A stretch of DNA of 33,298 nucleotides from a virus. Made by a program: the position numbers and the translations under genes. Location of the stretch: positions 1-33,298 of IMG/VR virus record IMGVR_UViG_3300033149_002167. One strand, given 5' to 3'. The notes under the pieces are model-generated. The model was not told the DNA's origin. It saw only the letters and a program-made list of their open reading frames with translations, and did no database searches. This document shows positions 1 to 6,129 of the stretch, piece after piece; the stretch's first letter is position 1, and every line of letters starts with the position of its first letter.

Positions 1-359
1 AACCAATCTCCGGCCTTGCCCGTCATGCGGCCCTCTTTGGTGTCAACATAGAATGGCTCGTGCAATTGGACAGCATGCACGACTACAGGGCGTTTGCGAA
101 CGCGCTTGAACCCCTCCCAGTTTTCCAGGCTGATCTTCGTGGCATCAAGCGTGTATGTGTCTTCCTCCTCCTTCGGCTCCCACATTTTGCACCAGTCGTC
201 ACTGGCCGTTACGGGCCACACCCGCCACATCGGCGACCAATCATCCTCATGTGGCGACTTGTGCCGATAAGGATGTGGTGGAGCAGCGCGACATTCGCCC
301 TGGGATGGACAGAACCTATTCCACCACCGGCATGTTTCACACGCCCTGCGCATGTGCAT
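1..359 (-). CDS. Cys/Trp-rich plus PGDYG-type phage protein, C-terminus cut by window edge
   Basis: The reading frame is open from an ATG at 359 to the left edge, so the C-terminus is missing. About 119 residues are visible. The N-terminal part has a Cys-rich patch (CETCRWWNRFC...GEC, residues about 7-22), then HEDDWSPMWRVWPVTASDDW, then C-K-M-W, a pattern I recognise from small phage proteins with a 'WPvT..DWC' signature. The C-terminal part (RKRPVVVHAVQ ... TKEGRMTGKAGDW) matches the phage PGDYG-type domain that ends in a G-D-W/Y motif. The four early cysteines could bind zinc. A ribosome site (GAAAGGTG) sits just before the ATG. The function is unknown. An internal ATG at 230 is possible but would drop the Cys-rich part. 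Confidence 0.75.
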   Translation of the reverse strand, partial: MHMRRACETCRWWNRFCPSQGECRAAPPHPYRHKSPHEDDWSPMWRVWPVTASDDWCKMWEPKEEEDTYTLDATKISLENWEGFKRVRKRPVVVHAVQLHEPFYVDTKEGRMTGKAGDW

Positions 360-380
360 TCACCTTTCGTACTCCGTCAA

Positions 381-396
381 TGTTCCACGTGAAACG
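381..396. promoter_or_regulatory. parS-like: parS-like ParB-binding site
   Basis: TGTTCCACGTGAAACG matches the bacterial chromosomal parS consensus TGTTNCACGTGAAACA at every specified base except the last (A to G). The core GTTcCACGTGaAAC is an imperfect palindrome. It lies in the non-coding gap between the tRNA-like gene and the start of the leftmost gene, not inside a coding region. No ParB or ParA gene is visible in the window. It could serve phage or plasmid-prophage segregation through a host or phage ParB, or act as an operator. Confidence 0.6.
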
Positions 397-433
397 GCGC
401 CTGTGTTCCACTGCTGTTATCCAAGCCTACAGA

Positions 434-570
434 GCCCCGGCCGGGATTCGAACCCGGTAGTCCGGCTCGCTGGCGCCTCCGCCTACGGCCGGACGGCTCC
501 GTCTGGACGCTACCGCGCGGACTTAACACGCCCTCCGTCTAACTGCGTGTTCCCACCACGCCGCCGAGGC
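434..570 (-). tRNA. Abnormal tRNA-Leu-like gene with enlarged variable arm
   Basis: The 3' half is textbook: a T stem-loop (CCGGG, TTCGAAT, CCCGG) at 457-441 followed by the acceptor strand CCGGGGC at 440-434. The 5' strand GCCTCGG (570-564) pairs with it over all 7 positions, one being G-U. A D-arm-like hairpin (GCGTG, GTGGGAA, CACGC) follows. An anticodon arm can be drawn as GCGTG, TTAAGTC, CGCGC, giving anticodon AAG (Leu), but base 37 would be T instead of a purine. The total of 137 nt is far above the usual 75-95. Much of the excess is about 42 nt of GC-rich hairpins inside a variable arm closed by GTCC/GGAC. No CCA is encoded. It may be a functional odd tRNA, a decayed tRNA or a tRNA-like RNA. 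Confidence 0.45.
543..570. repeat. Direct repeat, copy A (tRNA 5' half)
   Basis: This 28-base stretch recurs at 1524-1551 with 26 of 28 bases identical. It covers the acceptor 5' strand and D-arm of the tRNA-like gene. The two differences preserve pairing or fall in a loop. Confidence 0.8.
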
Positions 571-571
571 A

Positions 572-1030
572 CTAATCATTGGCCGTTTCCGTTTGCGACT
601 TTTTTCGATTGGTGTATCTAGCGACCCTCACCCGTAGTTTGAGTGCAGAACAGGCAACAGTCCCAGGCGGTGCCATAAAAAGGCACACTTTCGTTCTTGG
701 GCGTACTGAAAAGAACTCGCAGCGACTGAGTTTTCGCCAGAAATCTATGAAGTCGTTTGCGCGTCCGCAGCCCGGCAGATTGTACACGGCTTCGCAATCG
801 CGCGCCTCGCATTTCCAGATTTCAAACACATCATCTCTCTCGATCTTGGCGATGAAGCGAGTGAAATCCAGGGCAGCTTCGCGTGACTTGAAGGCCAGTA
901 GTTTCGTGCGCTTCCGCGGCCGCGTGACTTTGCCTGGCTTGTATTCGACTTGCCAGACACCATTTGTGACGGCTGACAAGCGTTTGTCGCCCTCTACGCG
1001 CACCACCTTGTAAACGATCTCGCGTTTCAT
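572..1030 (-). CDS. Phage protein of unknown function (MKREIVYKVVR family)
   Basis: About 152 residues from an ATG at 1030, chosen because AAGGA sits 9 bases upstream and the longer reading has poor N-terminal sequence. The N-terminus MKREIVYKVVRVEGDKRLSA, followed by W-x-V-E-Y-K-P-G and a basic TRPRKRTK stretch, resembles small phage proteins I have seen annotated only as hypothetical. Further on are FKSREAALDF and IWKCEARDCEAV. There is no transmembrane segment or known catalytic motif. It lies 19 bases after the gene at 1050-1481 and ends immediately before the tRNA-like gene, so it is probably co-transcribed with both. Confidence 0.75.
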   Translation of the reverse strand: MKREIVYKVVRVEGDKRLSAVTNGVWQVEYKPGKVTRPRKRTKLLAFKSREAALDFTRFIAKIERDDVFEIWKCEARDCEAVYNLPGCGRANDFIDFWRKLSRCEFFSVRPRTKVCLFMAPPGTVACSALKLRVRVARYTNRKKSQTETAND

Positions 1031-1049
1031 ACCGTCGTGTCCTTGGCCC

Positions 1050-1481
1050 TCAGCCAGACCAAATCCACAGCTCACGGGCGTTCCAAATGGCCACACTTTT
1101 CAGTCGGCGTTTCTCCGTTTTCCAGCCGTGCGGAATGGGTGCGTATATTTGTACCTCTTTCCTGTCTGCGGGAAGCGTCAGGAGGCGCCGGTAGTGTGCA
1201 TGTATGCAATACAAGTTCATAGTGAAAACATCAAACGCTTCGCAGGGCAATGTTGCCTCGTGATATACATAGCATTCAGGGCAGGCATGACAAATCACTA
1301 TTTTCCGATCATCAGTATCGACTTTCACCTCCACGTAAAGTTCTTTGTGTACGCGACACCGTTGCTTTGGGGGCTCCGGCGGCGACACGACAAGCGGCTG
1401 CTCCTCGTGCTTGGTGGTTGCTGCTAGGCAAGGCAATGTGACAATGCTTCCAAGAAATTCACGGCGTTTCACGATAAGCAC
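1050..1481 (-). CDS. Hypothetical protein with Tat-like leader and Cys motif
   Basis: About 143 residues, starting at GTG 1481 with AGAAAGG just upstream. The first residues, including K-R-R-E-F-L-G-S followed by a short hydrophobic run ending LPCLAATT, resemble a twin-arginine (Tat) signal peptide, possibly with a lipoprotein-like Cys, although LPC is a poor lipobox. A proline-rich linker follows, then CHACPECYVYHEATLPC, which could bind metal. If the leader works, the product is exported, which is unusual in an early phage operon. The family is not recognised. It is the first gene of a two-gene cassette flanked by direct repeats (543-570 and 1524-1551). Confidence 0.65.
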   Translation of the reverse strand: MLIVKRREFLGSIVTLPCLAATTKHEEQPLVVSPPEPPKQRCRVHKELYVEVKVDTDDRKIVICHACPECYVYHEATLPCEAFDVFTMNLYCIHAHYRRLLTLPADRKEVQIYAPIPHGWKTEKRRLKSVAIWNARELWIWSG

Positions 1482-1523
1482 CTTTCTGCTGTAGTCGTTT
1501 CAACGAGCTTTCCAACGCAAAAC

Positions 1524-1551
1524 CTGCGTGTCCCCACCACGCCGCCGGGGC
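1524..1551. repeat. Direct repeat, copy B (isolated tRNA 5' half)
   Basis: This is the second copy of the 543-570 sequence. Read on the minus strand it begins GCCCCGG, then the same GCGTG/CACGC hairpin. GCCCCGG is perfectly complementary to the acceptor 3' strand CCGGGGC at 434-440, better than the resident copy. No T-arm or acceptor 3' strand follows here, so it is not a complete tRNA. It lies in the gap between the genes ending at 1571 and starting at 1481. Confidence 0.8.
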
Positions 1552-1570
1552 CTGGGTGCTTTATGTCCGG

Positions 1571-1930
1571 TCAGTCTTGAATACGATCACGACAGCGAAG
1601 CCGGGCCACGGCATCTTCCAGTGCTTCCGCAATTTCGATTGCGGCTGATTCTGAAATACACCATTCGTCTGAGGCATTGCCTTGTTGGCGGATGATACAT
1701 TTTTCCAGCAGAGCTTCGCACTCATCGCAAAACTTCTCTAGACATTCATCTTTGCGATGAAACAAAGGTTTCGACTGCTTTCCCTTGAGGCAGTATGGAC
1801 AAGGCGCAACCGTAATTCTCCACTCGCTCGTGCTGTGGTTGAAGTCTATGCTCGTGATCTGCTTGTTCAGTCGGCGACCGCATTCTGCGCATTCAACGGC
1901 AATCGCTACTTCAAGCATGTGCATGTTCAT
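1571..1930 (-). CDS. Small zinc-ribbon-like protein
   Basis: About 119 residues with two CxxC pairs early (CAECGRR near residue 14 and CPYC near residue 44) and more cysteines at CDECEALLEKC, suggesting one or two zinc knuckles. The C-terminal third is helical and acidic (AAIEIAEALEDAVARL). The start ATG at 1930 shares a base with the stop of the gene upstream (TAATG), so translation is probably coupled. There is no strong ribosome site of its own. The function is unknown; small zinc ribbons of this kind are common in phage early operons. Confidence 0.7.
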   Translation of the reverse strand: MNMHMLEVAIAVECAECGRRLNKQITSIDFNHSTSEWRITVAPCPYCLKGKQSKPLFHRKDECLEKFCDECEALLEKCIIRQQGNASDEWCISESAAIEIAEALEDAVARLRCRDRIQD

Positions 1931-2133
1931 TAAAACAAACGCCCTTGGGAATGTTCGCCTACCAGACGATCTACCCTCTGTTCAAGTTTCTTCGCCTGTA
2001 TCAGCGTGTACCGGCTTTTGCCAGAAAAGAAACTCTTCTGCGCTTCACGCATCTCAGCTACGGCTTTCCGCAACTCTTCGTACTTGCAACGCCAGCACTC
2101 GCCACATTTTCCGTCCTTACAGATATCACACAT
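1930..2133 (-). CDS. Small Cys-rich protein with coiled-coil tail
   Basis: 67 residues from ATG 2133, chosen because CAAAGGATA precedes it at good spacing and the longer reading adds only a proline-rich stretch. The N-terminus MCDICKDGKCGECWRCKYEE has five cysteines in CxxC-type spacing, a likely zinc-binding cluster. The rest is charged and helical (ELRKAVAEMREAQK ... IQAKKLEQRVDRLV), consistent with a short coiled coil. The stop overlaps the next start by one base. The family and role are unknown. The 127 bases upstream (2134-2260) hold no supported gene. Confidence 0.6.
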   Translation of the reverse strand: MCDICKDGKCGECWRCKYEELRKAVAEMREAQKSFFSGKSRYTLIQAKKLEQRVDRLVGEHSQGRLF

Positions 2134-2260
2134 TGCCAGTATCCTTTGGATCACCCCGTCAGACGGCTGGCCGCAGCCCACAGCGACCACGACCAGCCGC
2201 CTTGACGGAGGGGGCGGGGGCATTCTGCGTCAATCCGCGCCTGCGTGTGCAGGGCGACTC

Positions 2261-2470
2261 CTAAACGGCTTCGTTTTTCTCGTCGGGTGCGGAGAAGCAA
2301 TTGACGATTGCTTCCAGCGATTCAGCCGCCTTTTGGGCGGCAGCAGCCACATGATCCTCGGGGGCGTAGTGTGCCAACATACGCATCAACCCGCACACTT
2401 CATTGATTCTGGTCAGCTCCTTTCGGTACAGCTTGACCTCACGCCGATCACTGTCAATGACAAGTCGCAT
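2261..2470 (-). CDS. Small hypothetical protein
   Basis: 69 residues starting at ATG 2470 after AAGGAGAGG, a strong ribosome site. The N-terminus MRLVIDSDRREVKLYRKEL is followed by a helical region with an Ala-rich segment (VAAAAQKAAESLEAIV). There are no metal or catalytic motifs and no membrane segment. It begins 10 bases after the stop of the DUF5131 gene, so it belongs to the same transcript. The family is not recognised. Confidence 0.65.
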   Translation of the reverse strand: MRLVIDSDRREVKLYRKELTRINEVCGLMRMLAHYAPEDHVAAAAQKAAESLEAIVNCFSAPDEKNEAV

Positions 2471-2480
2471 CTTCCTCTCC

Positions 2481-3296
2481 TTATTGAAAAGTGGAGACGA
2501 TTTCGGCGGGCGCCTCGCACCGCCACACGTTCGACCTTCCTTCTGTGTGCTTGACTACCCCATTTTCGGAATAGCTCAGCACCATCACCGGCACCCCGCT
2601 AGGCGCCGTGTCACACACGGCCTGCAAAAATCGGTTGTGTGATTCCGGGCACCTACGATGCCCAGCATACCGAGTCCGCAACCCAGCAATGATCCACCAG
2701 TTCTGATCCGGCTTCACGACTGGTCTGATTGGCTCCAAGATTGGCTGTAGCCGCAACATCCGTCCGGCAACGTGCAATTCGGACAATATGCTGGCCCCCA
2801 CATTAGCCTCGCCTTGCGTGGACGCCGACACCCCTACCCACACACACCCAGGCAACCTGGGGCGTTCTGATTCAACCCACTCCTTTAGCAATGCCGGCCT
2901 GCGAGTAAACACAAGGTAGCGATGTTGCGGATTGTCGGCCATGATATCGAATACCTTGCTTCGCACTTCGTCTGGCACGCCTTCGTAAAACAGGTCACTG
3001 CGAGGGCATACCTCAAAAACATGGGGGGTTCGCAAAAACACCGGCACGTTCATCTCTGGGGTACACCGCACGCTGCCTGTCCAATTGCCATGTTCGTCAA
3101 CCAAGGCATCGGCTCGTTTCGAGCGTTGCTTTTGCATTCGAGCAACCTGTTCGGCCGCTATGCAATACTCACAAGCAACGCTCACTGGCCAACAACCGAT
3201 TACCGGCTCCCACGCAAAGGCGGCTCTGCCATTGACCCAAACACATGACCGCCAATCGTTCAACTGTCGTTTTTTTCGCCACGTTCTGGGCCACAT
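2481..3296 (-). CDS. DUF5131 (phage Gp37/Gp68) family protein
   Basis: 271 residues, a usual length for this family. The N-terminal signature W-x-P-V-x-G-C ... C-x-x-C is present as AWEPVIGC (C35) and ACEYC (C42, C45), a Cys-x6-Cys-x2-Cys spacing typical of DUF5131. It is followed by the family's SDLFYEGVPDEVRSKVFDIM block, H-R-Y-L-V-F-T-R-R-P, VWVGVSAS, LRLQPILEPI and WWIIAGL blocks in the expected order. The three cysteines may bind a metal or an iron-sulfur cluster, but the activity of the family is not established. AAGAGA lies before the ATG. The start overlaps the upstream gene's end by 37 bases. Confidence 0.85.
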   Translation of the reverse strand: MWPRTWRKKRQLNDWRSCVWVNGRAAFAWEPVIGCWPVSVACEYCIAAEQVARMQKQRSKRADALVDEHGNWTGSVRCTPEMNVPVFLRTPHVFEVCPRSDLFYEGVPDEVRSKVFDIMADNPQHRYLVFTRRPALLKEWVESERPRLPGCVWVGVSASTQGEANVGASILSELHVAGRMLRLQPILEPIRPVVKPDQNWWIIAGLRTRYAGHRRCPESHNRFLQAVCDTAPSGVPVMVLSYSENGVVKHTEGRSNVWRCEAPAEIVSTFQ

Positions 3297-3466
3297 GGTT
3301 TTCTCTTGAACACCAACGTCATTGTGGCGTCCTTAGCATCCTCCACGAGACTCATCAATTCGCTGTCCACATACTCAGGCGACAAGAGCTTGACCCGCCT
3401 CATTCGTACTGCTTCCGCACCGCCAACGTAAATCCTTACACGTAATGTGATGTACCTGTCTTTCAC
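3260..3466 (-). CDS. Small basic hypothetical protein
   Basis: 68 residues from GTG 3466 with a perfect GGAGG ribosome site 7 bases upstream. The GTG overlaps the exonuclease stop as GTGA, indicating coupled translation. The sequence begins MKDRYITLRVRIYVGGAEAV and is basic (RMRRVKLL, FKRKP), with YVDSELMSLVEDAKDATMTL in the middle. The compact beta-alpha character and charge could suit nucleic acid or partner binding, but nothing shows it. The C-terminal end overlaps the DUF5131 start by 37 bases. Confidence 0.65.
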   Translation of the reverse strand: MKDRYITLRVRIYVGGAEAVRMRRVKLLSPEYVDSELMSLVEDAKDATMTLVFKRKPCGPERGEKNDS

Positions 3467-4389
3467 AATGTTTCCTCCGCAGATGGTTTGAGGCTGATGG
3501 TAACTCGCTCGTATTGGCTCTCCTTGAGCATCTTTTCGGCAATGTCTGGAAACTCTTTCCGCAAGGTTTTCGTGTCAACACGGTGTGACACAACAACCGT
3601 TCGGCGAATCGAATCTCCGCTCGGCGACATGCCGTAACCCTTGTTCCCAAGTGCCTTAATCAGTTCACGCTTCGCCCTCTGGAACTCTTCTTCGGCTATG
3701 TCACGCTCTTGCTTCCGTAAAGCGTACCGCGTAAACATTTCTTCTGGGATAACCGCCGGTGCTTCCTCGGAATCGACTTCGATCGTCGGGAACTCGACGC
3801 CGTCGGGAGGCGTGTTGCTCTTGACACATTCCCAGAACTTCTCGGCTGCGTGTCTTATGTCCAAGGCCCATTTTTCCTCCGGCGTGACGCGCCAGCGAAC
3901 CAATCCCTTTCCGGCAACCAATGCGTACACTAGGGCATACTTTGCACCAGAAACGATTAGCTGGGTTTGAACCTGAGCCATGACGTGTGGCGGCACGTCG
4001 CTGCTGTAGAAGGCCCTGTCTGCCCTCCCTACCAAACCAGTCGTCTTGACCTCGCAGACCACGCCATTCTCTTGGTCAATTCCGTCGAACGTGGCGGCCA
4101 GCAGTCCACCGCTATCCTCGACGGCAAAAAGCTGGCGATCAAACTTCAACCCCTCGGTTTCCTCAACGTGATTGAGAATGGCATCTTCGAGCATCACCCC
4201 CAGGCTCTGCGCCTCTGTCATACGCCGAGCAAGGGGCCGCTTGCCGGTTTTCTCCAGCCATAGCTCTTTGGGGCTCAGCCACTTCGTCAGCCCCATGATA
4301 ATCGGCACCTCAGACGCCGTTACGTGCTTCTTGCGACCCAACAGCCACAAGTCTTCATGTTCCCGGCAATTGTCCATCAGAACCTTCAT
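3463..4389 (-). CDS. YqaJ-type (lambda-exo-like) recombination exonuclease
   Basis: 308 residues from ATG 4389, chosen for the AAGGAGA ribosome site; the longer in-frame extension lacks one. YqaJ-fold motifs appear in order: TASEVPIIMGL (about 24-33) with SPKELWLEKTGK, GVMLEDAIL with E68, AATFDGI with D102, EVK (E113, K115), and HVMAQVQTQL (Q139, Q141). These are the metal-binding nuclease residues of the family, which digests one strand of duplex ends. The C-terminal third is a charged helical extension. The ERF annealing protein at 8517-9257 is its likely partner in a Red-like recombination pair. The stop overlaps the next start. Confidence 0.88.
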   Translation of the reverse strand: MKVLMDNCREHEDLWLLGRKKHVTASEVPIIMGLTKWLSPKELWLEKTGKRPLARRMTEAQSLGVMLEDAILNHVEETEGLKFDRQLFAVEDSGGLLAATFDGIDQENGVVCEVKTTGLVGRADRAFYSSDVPPHVMAQVQTQLIVSGAKYALVYALVAGKGLVRWRVTPEEKWALDIRHAAEKFWECVKSNTPPDGVEFPTIEVDSEEAPAVIPEEMFTRYALRKQERDIAEEEFQRAKRELIKALGNKGYGMSPSGDSIRRTVVVSHRVDTKTLRKEFPDIAEKMLKESQYERVTISLKPSAEETL

Positions 4390-4471
4390 CGGCAAGTCTC
4401 CTTTCAGCTGCCCCCACAGGTTGGCAGCACCAAAGATTGGTGTGGGGATTCTTTTGTCGTGCAATCAAGGT

Positions 4472-5062
4472 TTACGCCCCGATGTCCGCCCAGGAAGGCA
4501 GCCTTGGCTTCGGGAGCCGCCTGCGAGCCAACAGGTGCAATCTCACCCAATCCACGCTGGCCTGGTGCAATGCCCATCGGGCGCCAAGCAACAGGGCAAT
4601 GTCAATCTGGCCACCGTGCGCCTGGCGGTGCTCTTCTGGCGTCAGGGGAATGATGGCCGTCGGCGCATCGTCTCGCCCGACCGTTCCTGCAAACAGATGA
4701 TGCAACTCAACTGGAGACTTGCCACTCAGTGCCGACTTTCGCCAGAGGGCCTTGAGACCGGCCAGAATTAGCCCAGAACGCAATCGCTTGACAGTAGGCC
4801 ATTCAGACACCCTGGGGGGCAACATGGCAGGCATGGGCCTCTCTGGGGCCACAATCAAGCCATACTCGTCTATCTCTGGCACCAGAGGGGCAAAATCAAA
4901 GGGCTCCCCCCAAAGGGGCACGTTGTGACAGGGGCATCCTTGAGCCTGCAACTCAATGCTCGCCCGCTCCGCACGGGCGAAAACCACATTGGCAAATGGC
5001 ACGCCGAAACCGTCTCGGAGGGAGCCCTTGTATTCTGCGGCAATTTTCTCAACCAAGGTCAT
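4472..5062 (-). CDS. HNH/Ref-like putative nuclease
   Basis: 196 residues from ATG 5062, with AGGAG 10 bases upstream. That ribosome site lies in the loop of a 6-bp hairpin (5066-5081). The central region has GCPCHNVPLWGEP and the C-terminal half has SPVELHHLFAGTVGR...PLTPEEHRQAHGG, a His-His and later His-x3-His arrangement resembling HNH (His-Me finger) nucleases, in particular the RecA-dependent Ref-type phage nucleases. The C-terminus is basic. Position next to the exonuclease supports a recombination role. The fold assignment is by motif only. A longer start at 5188 is possible but runs through GC-rich hairpins and reads poorly. Confidence 0.6.
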   Translation of the reverse strand: MTLVEKIAAEYKGSLRDGFGVPFANVVFARAERASIELQAQGCPCHNVPLWGEPFDFAPLVPEIDEYGLIVAPERPMPAMLPPRVSEWPTVKRLRSGLILAGLKALWRKSALSGKSPVELHHLFAGTVGRDDAPTAIIPLTPEEHRQAHGGQIDIALLLGARWALHQASVDWVRLHLLARRRLPKPRLPSWADIGA

Positions 5063-5065
5063 TGA

Positions 5066-5452
5066 CCCCAGACTCCTGGGGGTGGTATTCGCTACCCCCG
5101 TTGTGTGGGGGTGTTTGGCGTACAGGGGGGCTTCCCCTGGCATAGAGTAATAGTGGCGGATGCCAGGATGCCTTGGAGTTCCCCCCAACCGGCCTATTCC
5201 TCATTCCCCCACATGTCTTCCCTTCGTTTGGGTGGAAGGGGTTCTTCTCAATTTGGGGTTGTCTATTGTGATGGCCGATTGTAGGATAGTAGTGTCAGTG
5301 CTGGCCGTCGCAGTTGCCCGGTCGGCGAGGAACCTTATACCAGGGTTTTGAAACGGGGGTGAACCCCCGGCTATGCCGGTGGACCGGGACGTAGCCCCCA
5401 ATGCTGGATCGACTACCAGCCCGTTGCCCGGAAACCAACCTGTAGGGGTTGG
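5066..5452. repeat. Cluster of short GC-rich hairpins
   Basis: There are at least seven short palindromes: 5066-5081 (CCCCAG/CTGGGG), 5094-5112 (ACCCCC/GGGGGT), 5123-5139 (CAGGGG/CCCCTG), 5354-5369 (CGGGGGT/ACCCCCG), 5367-5379 (CCGGC/GCCGG), 5376-5387 (CCGGT/ACCGG) and 5435-5452 (CCAACC/GGTTGG). Most are 5-7 bp stems with loops of 2-7 bases. They lie between the HNH-like gene and the small gene at 5800-6123. They could form mRNA structures, protein-binding sites or part of a replication origin. Confidence 0.55.
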
Positions 5453-5803
5453 ACCCTGTTTCGGTTCCTTTGGACCGCCCTGCCCGCGATCAGGGTGCTT
5501 TATTCGGGGTTTTTTAGCCGCCTCGGTGGGCTTTATGGCTTGCCCTGGACGGCCGGGGTAAAAACCCTCGAAAAAACCGGCTGGTGCCTGCGGCGGCCTT
5601 TTTAGACCTTCACAGTCCAGCAGGCCAGCACTTAGGCGGGAGGCTTTGAAAAAAGCTTCCATGCCGTTCGAGCAGCGCGATCCGTCGCGCCACTCACGAA
5701 GAGACCACCGGGTTAGCCCCTCGGTGGTCTCTTTGATTGCGCGCAGACTATGTGTGCTCCTTTCCTGTTTGAGTGAACGGATTGTGAAACACAAACCGAT
5801 CAT
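5201..5803 (-). CDS. Doubtful 200-residue reading frame
   Basis: An ATG at 5803 overlaps the stop of the gene upstream (ATGA), which favours translation, and the frame stays open for 200 codons. Against this, the product is rich in Pro, Gly, Arg, Lys, Ser and Thr with no recognisable fold, and the DNA is full of inverted repeats, including an 11-bp perfect stem at 5700-5732. A strong ribosome-site-like AGGAAAGGAG (5766-5757) has no ATG, GTG or TTG at normal distance. Only an in-frame CTG lies about 11 bases downstream. If it is not a gene, 5063-5799 is mostly non-coding. Treat as low confidence. Confidence 0.3.
   Translation of the reverse strand: MIGLCFTIRSLKQERSTHSLRAIKETTEGLTRWSLREWRDGSRCSNGMEAFFKASRLSAGLLDCEGLKRPPQAPAGFFEGFYPGRPGQAIKPTEAAKKPRIKHPDRGQGGPKEPKQGPTPTGWFPGNGLVVDPALGATSRSTGIAGGSPPFQNPGIRFLADRATATASTDTTILQSAITIDNPKLRRTPSTQTKGRHVGE
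5639..5660. repeat. 8-bp hairpin
   Basis: GGAGGCTT pairs with AAGCTTCC (one G-U) around the loop TGAAAA. It lies inside the doubtful frame between the hairpin cluster and the terminator-like stem. Confidence 0.5.
5700..5732. terminator. Terminator-like 11-bp perfect stem-loop
   Basis: AGAGACCACCG (5700-5710) pairs perfectly with CGGTGGTCTCT (5722-5732) around an 11-base loop, and flanking A/T adds another pair. On the plus strand it is followed by TTGATT and on the minus strand by TCGTG, so neither side has a long T-run. It could end minus-strand transcripts after the 5800-6123 gene, act as an attenuator, or be a protein site. Confidence 0.45.
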
Positions 5804-6123
5804 GGCCTAAGTTTGCGGCCGAAGAATGTGAGATGCCTGTTGGTCACGCCACGATAGCCCAACGTTTGGATGTTGGCATGAACTGCCAACACCTTCACAA
5901 CATCCGTCTTGCGGTTGAGATATTCGTTGGGCCACCTGTCGTCGTGGTGAAGGTTGCGGGTGCGCAGCAGAGTAAGGAACGCCTCGGTGACTGCCTTACG
6001 ATTTGGGGGGTGGAAAAGAGTGGTGATGGTTGCCTGTGAGTTCAGGCGTGCAGGCGCCATGATGCGCATCGTGAAGGCAATCAACTTTTCCCAGTTCGTC
6101 AGTCTGGTTCTTGGGCGTCCCAT
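5800..6123 (-). CDS. Small basic hypothetical protein
   Basis: 107 residues, basic and without Cys clusters or membrane segments. It begins MGRPRTRLTNWEKLIAFTMR and includes FHPPNRKAVTEAFLTLLRTR and LNRKTDVVKVLAVHANIQTLGYRGVTNRHLTFF. The composition suggests a small helical, possibly DNA-binding protein, but no family is recognised. It starts 6 bases after the primase stop with no clear ribosome site, so it is likely translated by coupling. Its stop overlaps the doubtful frame at 5803. Confidence 0.6.
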   Translation of the reverse strand: MGRPRTRLTNWEKLIAFTMRIMAPARLNSQATITTLFHPPNRKAVTEAFLTLLRTRNLHHDDRWPNEYLNRKTDVVKVLAVHANIQTLGYRGVTNRHLTFFGRKLRP

Positions 6124-6129
6124 GGTGTG

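Noticed and set aside
1482-1570. Complete second tRNA at the repeat copy B
   Set aside because: Only the acceptor 5' strand and D-like hairpin are present; no T-arm or acceptor 3' strand follows.
5063-5188. Longer start of the HNH-like gene at 5188
   Set aside because: The added residues run through GC-rich hairpins and look non-coding; ATG 5062 has AGGAG at usable distance.
5160-5561. Plus-strand reading frames in the palindromic stretch
   Set aside because: Short, no ribosome sites, compositionally odd and opposite to the surrounding transcription.
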